Source of the DNA: Gemmatimonadales bacterium
GTDB taxonomy: Bacteria > Gemmatimonadota > Gemmatimonadetes > Gemmatimonadales > GWC2-71-9
NCBI GenBank assembly: GCA_025928645.1
Contig: JAICJD010000012.1
Coordinates: 1 to 38,725, forward strand
Direction: 5' to 3'
Length of the DNA: 38,725 bases
In this document: positions 31,796 to 38,725 of the stretch, piece by piece
Layout: each line of letters begins with the position of its first letter
How positions within the stretch are numbered: position 1 is the first letter of the stretch
The notes under the pieces: model-generated
What the model was told of the DNA's origin: nothing
Database searches by the model: none
The model's input: the letters and a program-made list of their open reading frames with translations, nothing else
Position numbers and translations under genes: made by a program

Positions 31796-32832
31796 GGGCG
31801 CAGGAACCAGGCGGCGAGCGGGCCGCGCAGGCGCGGCTGCACGGCGAGCGCGGCGAGCGCGTCCAGGGTCCAGCGCCGTGGCCCGGGCCGGGCGAGCCAG
31901 CGCGCCAGCCGGTCGTGCCTCCGCTTGGTGCGCAGCCACCGCTCGGTCTTGGGCGAGGGGGCGCGTGGATCGAGGATCGTCCGCGCGACTTCCTCGCCGG
32001 TGACGATGGCGGCGTAGATGCCCTCGGCGGTCAGCGATGAGACCACGCCGGCCGCGTCGCCGACCAGGTGTACGTTGCCGCCGAAGTGGCACCCGTGGTA
32101 CTCCACCTCGATGGCGGCGCCCTCGAACGGCACCCCGCCCCGCGGCACGCCCAGCTCGTCGAGCCGCGCGTCGAGGTAGCGGCGCAGCCCGGACGGCGCG
32201 ACGAGGTGCTTCGGCGCGACCGCGCCGAGCGAGGTGTACTCGGCGTGGGGAAACACCCAGAAGTAGCCGTTGGCGAGCGGGCCGGGGTCGCACTCGACCC
32301 GAAGCGGCTCGAGCCGGAGGCCCGGCACGTTGTACTCGGCGGCGAAGTACTCGCGCGGCGAGGGCAGGCCCAGCGCCCGGCGCACGGACGAGTCCGCGCC
32401 GTCCGCGCCGACGAGATGACGCCAGCGGAGCGTCCGCCCGCCGACCACGGCGACCCGCTCGGCGAGATCGATGCCCGTGGCCGGGGTGCCGGCGAGGATC
32501 CCGGCGCCGGCGGCGCGGGCCCAGCGGGCCTGGAGCTGGCCCAGCTCGCGGCGCGCGATGGTGTGCACGGCGGTCGCTTCGGGATCGAGGGCCACCGCGG
32601 GCCCCCGTGCAAAGGCGACGTGCCCGACATTCCGGAGGGCGGCATCGGCCGGGAGGCCGAGCAGCTCGAGCTCGCGCATCGTCTTCCGCGTGAGGCCGCC
32701 GGCGCAGGTCTTCGGACCTATCTCCGCGTGCTTCTCGACGACGAGCACCTCGCGGCCGGCCTCGGCCAGAACCTGCGCCGCGCGGAGCCCAGCCGGACCC
32801 GCCCCGACGATCAGGTGCTCAACGTCTTCCAC
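31792..32832 (-). CDS. Geranylgeranyl-reductase-family FAD oxidoreductase
   Basis: The protein has 346 residues. It has the N-terminal dinucleotide fold VEHLIVGAGPAGLRAAQVLAEAG (about 5-27), EKHAEIGPKTCAGGLTRK with Cys in the family position, the middle motif LVGADGADSSVRRALGL, and FGGNVHLVGDAAGVVSSLTAEGIYAAI near residue 270, binding FAD. GGR-family enzymes reduce double bonds of isoprenoid chains or have related flavin chemistry; the substrate here is unknown. The GTG start lies inside the tail of the HIT gene (22-base overlap). A general FAD monooxygenase is the alternative. Confidence 0.88.
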   Translation of the reverse strand: MEDVEHLIVGAGPAGLRAAQVLAEAGREVLVVEKHAEIGPKTCAGGLTRKTMRELELLGLPADAALRNVGHVAFARGPAVALDPEATAVHTIARRELGQLQARWARAAGAGILAGTPATGIDLAERVAVVGGRTLRWRHLVGADGADSSVRRALGLPSPREYFAAEYNVPGLRLEPLRVECDPGPLANGYFWVFPHAEYTSLGAVAPKHLVAPSGLRRYLDARLDELGVPRGGVPFEGAAIEVEYHGCHFGGNVHLVGDAAGVVSSLTAEGIYAAIVTGEEVARTILDPRAPSPKTERWLRTKRRHDRLARWLARPGPRRWTLDALAALAVQPRLRGPLAAWFLRP

Positions 32833-33287
32833 GCCTCGTCACTCCGGATGCGCTCGGCGGCGTCCGCCCGCGCGTCATTGCTCGGGTTCGGTCTCAGGCC
32901 CCACTTGCGGAGCTGGCTGCGGGCGCGGCGGTACACGTCGGAGGTCACGTGCCCCGCCGGCAGGCTGGAGGTGCGGGGCAGGAGAAAGAAGTGCACGTGG
33001 CGCACCCGCTCGCCATACGAGGCGACGTATACGCGCTCCGGCCGCACCGCCCGCTCGATGGCGCCCACGGCCGCGCGGAGCAGCGGGCCCAACGCCGCGG
33101 CCTCGGCCGGCGCAAGCTCCGATAGCGATTCGACGTGCCGGCGGGCCTTCACCATCAGCTCGCCAGGGTCGGTCCACGGGCCTGGGTGGTGCGCCACCTC
33201 CCACCATTCATTTCGATGCACCACGCCGCCCGGGGTCGGAACCCGGCCGGCCAGCTCTTCGCACACGGGACAGGAATTCGCGGCCAT
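32811..33287 (-). CDS. HIT-like protein with altered third histidine
   Basis: The protein has 158 residues. CPVCEE (6-11) and His33-His34 suggest a bound zinc. The block PGELMVKARRHVESLSELAP is the HIT fold strand-helix junction, and ERVRHVHFFLLPR is the active-site strand. There the His-x-His-x-His triad reads His97-x-His99-x-Phe101, so the usual nucleophile-flanking pattern is broken. HIT proteins hydrolyse nucleotide phosphoramidates, and a changed triad could mean lost or altered activity. It is the first gene of a minus-strand operon and overlaps the reductase. Confidence 0.82.
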   Translation of the reverse strand: MAANSCPVCEELAGRVPTPGGVVHRNEWWEVAHHPGPWTDPGELMVKARRHVESLSELAPAEAAALGPLLRAAVGAIERAVRPERVYVASYGERVRHVHFFLLPRTSSLPAGHVTSDVYRRARSQLRKWGLRPNPSNDARADAAERIRSDEAWKTLST

Positions 33288-33361
33288 CGGCTCCTCAAGT
33301 GGGTGACGGATCGCACCGGTAGGGTAGCGCGGGCGTGGCGCGGGGGGGAGGCCCGGCTCGC

Positions 33362-33390
33362 TTGACGGTCTCAGCCGGGGCTCCTACCAT
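33362..33390 (+). promoter_or_regulatory. Sigma-70-type promoter before the coiled-coil gene
   Basis: TTGACG at 33362-33367 and TACCAT at 33385-33390 are separated by exactly 17 bases. The -35 matches five of six consensus bases and the -10 four of six. Transcription would begin near 33397, just before the gene at 33464. It implies the start codon is downstream of 33397. Confidence 0.55.
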
Positions 33391-33463
33391 TCGATTTCCC
33401 AACTGCTTGGCTGCCGTCCGGCGGCCGGCCATCGCCGCCAGAAATCGCGAGGTCTTCGCGGCC

Positions 33464-34009
33464 GTGCTCGAAGGTCTGAAGGCGCGACTCGATCAGTTGC
33501 TGCGCGAGGGCGTCCGGGGCGACCCGCGTGCCTACGCCAACGGCCTCCGCGAAGCCATCGTCGAGGCCCGCCTGGGCGTGAGCACGATGCGGGACATGCT
33601 CGTCTCCACTGAACGGGAGCTCGCGGAGGAGCGGCGCCAGCTCGAGGACGCGCTCCGCCGCGGGAAGCTCGCGGCCATGGTGCCCGACCCCGAGACGGTG
33701 CGCATCGCCGAGCGGTACGCGGAGCGGCACCAGCAGCGGTCCGGCGTGCTCGAGCGCAAGCTGGCGGTGCAGCGAGACGAGCTCGCCCTGGCCGAGCGGG
33801 AGCTCGAGGACATGACCGCCGAGGCGCGCCGGGCGGCGGCTGGGCACCCGTCCGACTCGATCGCCGCGGCGTGGCGAGACCTGGAATCGGCCGGCGCCTC
33901 ACGGCCGGGCGAGGGCGAGCTGAGCCAGGCCGCGGACGACCGGCGCCGGCGCGAGGACGCCATCGAGGCGCAACTCGCCTATCTCAAGAAGAAGCTCGGG
34001 AAGCAATGA
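33464..34009 (+). CDS. Coiled-coil protein of unknown function
   Basis: The protein is 181 residues from the GTG at 33464. Nearly the whole chain is charged heptad-like helix: LEGLKARLDQLLREGV, STERELAEERRQLEDALRRGKL, RYAERHQQRSGVLERKLAVQRDELALAERELEDM and AYLKKKLGKQ. PspA-like or Bdr-like stress proteins have the same look but no signature is clear. In-frame starts at 33335 and 33407 are possible, but a good promoter at 33362-33390 makes the first unlikely. It has no signal peptide. It lies 50 bases before the peptide transporter on the same strand. Confidence 0.68.
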   Translation: MLEGLKARLDQLLREGVRGDPRAYANGLREAIVEARLGVSTMRDMLVSTERELAEERRQLEDALRRGKLAAMVPDPETVRIAERYAERHQQRSGVLERKLAVQRDELALAERELEDMTAEARRAAAGHPSDSIAAAWRDLESAGASRPGEGELSQAADDRRRREDAIEAQLAYLKKKLGKQ

Positions 34010-34059
34010 CCGACGCGACACGGTAGCACGCTCACTCACGCATACCGAAAGCAGACCCC

Positions 34060-35607
<1,548 letters not shown>

Positions 35608-36123
35608 CCGCGTAGACCAGCACCTCTCCCACGTCGTCGTCCTCATCCGCCGCGACGGGGCGCATGCCGACGTTCTCCGCCACGCGCAGCGCCGGGGTGT
35701 TCCACACCGGCGCCAGCGTGCGCACCTGGCGCACTCCCGGCTGACGGAACGCCCAGTCGATCATCGCTCGCACCGCTTCGGTGGCGAAGCCGTGGCCCTC
35801 GAACTGCGGGTACATCGCGTAGCCGATGAGCGCCGCGCCCGCGTCATCGGGCGGGCCGCCGAACGCCACCAGCCCGACCGCGCGCCGGGTCTCCCGCTCG
35901 AACATGAGCCAGTTCCACCAGGGCGCCTCCCCCGGCCGGGCGCGCAGTCGCTCGCGCACCGTGGGGAGCGGATCGGTCATGTACGGCGGCGGCGATGCGG
36001 GACGGGGAAACAGGACGCCGGTCAGATCGCGGAGCCGCTGCCCGTCGCCCGCGAGCAGCGCGTCCACCTCATCGAGGGTGAGGGGGGCGAGATCGAGCCG
36101 CTCGGTGTGCACTCGCAGGTCCA

Positions 36124-37176
36124 TCATGCGTTCGGCCCTCCGGTAGGCAGCCGCCGGACCGACCCGGCCGGCTCGGCCTTGAATACGCGAAACAGGTAGT
36201 GCAGCGACGGGACCAGCAGCGCCGCGCCGAGACCCAGCGCGATGAGGATGAGGCGCAACGTCACGGCGGGCGCCGCGGCGCTGGCCACCGTCAGGTCCGG
36301 GGGCACGAGGTAGGGATACTGGGAGAACGCCCACCCCCACACGATGAGCGAGACCAGCGCGCCGACCGTGACCCGAGCCAGATGGTAGTGCCTGGTCCAG
36401 AGGGCCGCCAGGGTCGCCACGGCGGCGGCGCCGGTGGCCAGATGGAACGGCAGCGCCCAGCGCGAGCCGAGCAGACCCGCACCGACGAGCGGCGCGTGTG
36501 ACGGCGCGAGCAGCAACGCGACGAGCGCGGCGAGGAAGACGGTCACGCCGGACCAGAGACCCTCGCGGCGGAAGACATCCTCGAGATCGGGCTCACGCGT
36601 CTCGAGGGTCAGGAATACCGCGGCCAGGTGAGCGAACACGGCGACAGCGAGCACGCCTACCGCCAGGCTGAACGGCGTGAGCCACGGATCCACGAACCGG
36701 TCGGCGAACGAGCCGCGGGCCGGCACCGGCCCGACGCGGCCGCTGGCGACGGCGCCGATGCAGACGCCGAGCAGGAGCGGGGTCAGCAGGCTCGCTACGG
36801 CAAAGATGCGGCCCCAGCGCCGCTGCGCGGCGTCGTGCTCGTCGTCGTAGGCGCGAAAGGTGAAAGCCGAGCCGCGGAGGACGATGCCGATGAGCATCAG
36901 CGTGAGCGGGACGTGCAGCACGATGCCGAGGCGGGCGAACACCGGCGGGAAGCAGGTGAAGGTCAGCACGATCGCGAGGATCAGCCACACGTGGTTGGCC
37001 TCCCAGATCGGGCCGATCGCGTGGCCGATGACCTCGCGCTGGCGCGCCTTGCTCGGCCCGGAGGCGAGCAGATCCCACACGCCGCCGCCGAAGTCGGCGC
37101 CGCCGAACAGCACGTACGCATTCAGGGACAGCGCCACGAGTCCGGCCATCACGCCGGGCAGGCCCGACTCAGACAC
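36124..37176 (-). CDS. cydB: Cytochrome bd-type ubiquinol oxidase subunit II
   Basis: The protein has 350 residues with about eight to nine membrane helices. LSLNAYVLFGGADFGGGVWDLLASG is the N-terminal CydB hallmark, and AIGPIWEANHVWLILAIVLTFTCFPPVFA is the second. Later segments include FRAYDDEHDAAQRRWGRIFAVASLL and WGWAFSQYPYLVPPDL. It forms the quinol oxidase with CydA; subunit II carries no catalytic heme but is needed for assembly. GTG at 37176 overlaps the cydA stop by eight bases. No cydX-like or cydDC gene is seen nearby. Confidence 0.95.
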   Translation of the reverse strand: MSESGLPGVMAGLVALSLNAYVLFGGADFGGGVWDLLASGPSKARQREVIGHAIGPIWEANHVWLILAIVLTFTCFPPVFARLGIVLHVPLTLMLIGIVLRGSAFTFRAYDDEHDAAQRRWGRIFAVASLLTPLLLGVCIGAVASGRVGPVPARGSFADRFVDPWLTPFSLAVGVLAVAVFAHLAAVFLTLETREPDLEDVFRREGLWSGVTVFLAALVALLLAPSHAPLVGAGLLGSRWALPFHLATGAAAVATLAALWTRHYHLARVTVGALVSLIVWGWAFSQYPYLVPPDLTVASAAAPAVTLRLILIALGLGAALLVPSLHYLFRVFKAEPAGSVRRLPTGGPNA

Positions 37177-38512
37177 GGGCGGCCTCGCGGGGCGAGTACA
37201 CCCGGCTCCACTCGCTGTGGCGCGGGCTCCGGATGATCTGGCGGTAGAGCATCCACACGACGATGGCGCCAAGCGCGCAGTAGAGGAGGGTGAAGCCCAC
37301 GAAGGGCACGACCAGGCCGGGCATCGGCGTCACGGCATCGGCGGTCCGCAGCAGGCCGTAGATGACCCAGGGCTGGCGGCCGACCTCGGTGACGGTCCAC
37401 CCGGCCTCGATGGCGAGGAAACCCATCGGCGCCGCGACGGCGATGGCGCGGAGCATCCATGGACTGTCGCACGGATCGTGGCGGCGCAGCGCGCGCCAGC
37501 CGATCCACAGGCTCAGCAGGGCCAGGTAGGTGCCGAGCGCGATCATGACCTGGAAAGCCAGGTGCACGATCGTCACCGGCGGCCAGTCGCGGCGCGGGAA
37601 GTGGTCGAGGCCCGTGACCACGGCGTCGGGATCGTGATGCAGCAGGAGCGAGAGGCCGGCCGGCACCTGGATCGCGTAGCGGGTTCTCCGCGCCTCGACG
37701 TCGGGTATCCCGCCGATGGTGAAGGGCGCGCGCCGCTCGGTCTCGAAGTGCGACTCCATGGCCGCCAGCTTGGCTGGCTGCCAGGCGCCGACGGCGCGGG
37801 CGCTCACGTCGCCCGAGAGCGGCTGGAGCACCGCGGCGGGCGCGCCGACCAGCAGAGCGATGCCGAGCGCCCGGCGATGAAACGCGTTGTGCCGCTCGAC
37901 CAGGAGGAGCGCGGCGTGGATCCCGGCCACCGCGAAGCCCGTCGCGGCGTACGCCGCGAGCGTCATGTGGAGCGTCTGCTGGAAGGTCATCGGATTGAGC
38001 ATCCCCGCGATCGGGTCGACGCCGGTGACCTTGCCCGCGGCCATCTCGAACCCGGTGGGACTGTTCATCCACGCGTTCGCGGTGACGACGAAGATGCCCG
38101 ACGCCGCGCCGCTCACCGCGACCGCGAGGCCCGCGAGCACGTGGGCCCGGGGAGGGATGCGGTCCCAGCCGTAGAGATACACCCCGATGAAAATGGCCTC
38201 GATGAAGAAGGCGAAGCCCTCGAGCGAGAACGGCATGCCGATGACCGGGCCGGCGAGCCGCATGAACTCGGGCCAGAGCAGGCCGAGCTCGAACGAGAGC
38301 ACGGTCCCTGACACGGCGCCGACGGCGAAGAGAATTGCCGTGCCCTTGGCCCAGCGCTTCGCCAGCTCGAGGCAGATCGGGTCGCCGGTGCTGCGGTACC
38401 GCTGCTCCGCGATCACCATGAGGAGCGGCATACCGATCCCGACGACGGCGAAGAGGATGTGGAAGCCGAGCGAGACGGCCATCTGGGATCGCGCGGCCAG
38501 CAGGTCGGGCAT
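37169..38512 (-). CDS. cydA: Cytochrome bd-type ubiquinol oxidase subunit I (CIO-type)
   Basis: The protein has 447 residues, short of the 520 or so of E. coli CydA, which fits the short-loop or cyanide-insensitive (CIO) type. His18 in GFHILFAVVG and His182 in QTLHMTLAAY are heme ligand positions. GTVLSFELGLLWPEFM, SLEGFAFFIEAIF and NAWMNSPTGF are family signatures. The quinol-loop segment QPAKLAAMESHFET keeps the Lys and Glu of the quinol site. It reduces oxygen to water with quinol electrons, without proton pumping. A perfect TTGTGAA-N4-TTCACAA palindrome lies 22 bases before its ATG. Confidence 0.96.
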   Translation of the reverse strand: MPDLLAARSQMAVSLGFHILFAVVGIGMPLLMVIAEQRYRSTGDPICLELAKRWAKGTAILFAVGAVSGTVLSFELGLLWPEFMRLAGPVIGMPFSLEGFAFFIEAIFIGVYLYGWDRIPPRAHVLAGLAVAVSGAASGIFVVTANAWMNSPTGFEMAAGKVTGVDPIAGMLNPMTFQQTLHMTLAAYAATGFAVAGIHAALLLVERHNAFHRRALGIALLVGAPAAVLQPLSGDVSARAVGAWQPAKLAAMESHFETERRAPFTIGGIPDVEARRTRYAIQVPAGLSLLLHHDPDAVVTGLDHFPRRDWPPVTIVHLAFQVMIALGTYLALLSLWIGWRALRRHDPCDSPWMLRAIAVAAPMGFLAIEAGWTVTEVGRQPWVIYGLLRTADAVTPMPGLVVPFVGFTLLYCALGAIVVWMLYRQIIRSPRHSEWSRVYSPREAARV

Positions 38513-38533
38513 CGGCGGGCTCCGAAACAGGTA

Positions 38534-38551
38534 TTGTGAAACTATTCACAA
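38534..38551. promoter_or_regulatory. Palindromic operator TTGTGAA-N4-TTCACAA upstream of cydA
   Basis: TTGTGAA (38534-38540), ACTA, and TTCACAA (38545-38551) form a perfect 7+7 inverted repeat, 22 bases before the cydA ATG. It matches the known Rex (NADH-sensing repressor) operator TTGTGAANNNNTTCACAA. It also contains TGTGA-N6-TCACA, the CRP-family consensus. Rex control of cydAB is known in actinobacteria. Neither regulator gene is in the window. Confidence 0.8.
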
Positions 38552-38618
38552 GGCGCGGCCGGAGGAAGCCTCGCAGCCGTTGGCGCGGTTCGCCGGTAGA
38601 CGGGCATCGGTACAGAAG

Positions 38619-38725
38619 TTCACCACGGAACCACGAAAAACACGGACAACGGCCACGGAAAAGGGCTTTTTGTCAACAGCACACCGGCGAGGTCCCAGGT
38701 CCGCGGACCATTCACCACGGAGGCA
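38619..38725. repeat. TTCACCACGGA/CACGGA dispersed repeat at the window edge
   Basis: TTCACCACGGA occurs twice, at 38619-38629 and 38711-38721, with ACCACG, ACACGGA and CCACGGA units between. Such CACGGAG-type arrays are common dispersed repeats in environmental genomes. The second copy is cut by the window end. It lies upstream of the cyd promoter and holds no gene. Confidence 0.6.

Overview
The window is a GC-rich (roughly 70%) bacterial chromosomal segment that is almost entirely coding. About 43 genes are supported, most on the minus strand in long operons whose genes are joined by 1-8 base stop/start overlaps, often GTGA. The mix of genes suggests a Gemmatimonadota-like soil or freshwater bacterium: an OFA-type MFS transporter with its small subunit, a sulfocyanin-like cupredoxin, a DUF1684 protein, a SigK/RskA-type pair, a CIO-type cydAB and a lipoate/pyruvate dehydrogenase operon. 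The assignment rests on general style, not on a marker gene. No CRISPR array, prophage, transposase, rRNA or tRNA was seen.

Region 1 (1-3968): the tail of an unknown gene overlaps a predicted periplasmic aminopeptidase. Then come two compact palindromes, a Ser/Thr/Asp-rich secreted protein and an M20 dipeptidase. Region 2 (3411-11698, minus) is one long operon, lipA-pdhA-pdhB-pdhC-lpdA-membrane protein-lipB-sulfite-oxidase-like-hypothetical. It encodes the whole pyruvate dehydrogenase complex plus both enzymes that make and insert its lipoyl cofactor. Region 3 (11813-16235, minus) holds envelope and periplasmic functions: a lipoprotein, a porin-like beta-barrel with a double-hairpin terminator, a small membrane-anchored protein and a PQQ-dependent dehydrogenase. 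Region 4 (16236-18611) has an OFA-family transporter with its 45-residue partner, divergent from a sulfocyanin-like protein.

Region 5 (18623-23196, minus) is a five-gene chain with four successive 4-base overlaps: thiO, ECF sigma factor, RskA-type anti-sigma factor, DUF1684 protein and a TlpA-like thioredoxin with a large extra N-terminal domain. Region 6 (23615-29172, minus) runs hybrid histidine kinase, GT4, GT2, DUF3108 protein and a deoxyhypusine-synthase-like protein. A divergent gene of unknown function has a start codon that overlaps the kinase start. Region 7 (29908-33287, minus) is HIT protein, geranylgeranyl-reductase-family flavoprotein, HD hydrolase, lipoprotein and C26 glutamine amidotransferase-like hydrolase. 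Region 8 (33362-38725) has a coiled-coil protein behind a good sigma-70-type promoter, a POT peptide transporter, and a cydA-cydB-GNAT operon behind a perfect TTGTGAA-N4-TTCACAA operator. The window ends in a CACGGA-rich dispersed repeat.

Most of the content is ordinary core metabolism. The items most worth a second look are the redox-type operator in front of cydAB, the thiO/ECF/anti-sigma/DUF1684/TlpA operon, the kinase-glycosyltransferase-DHS-like operon, and the cupredoxin in which Glu stands where the axial Met is expected.
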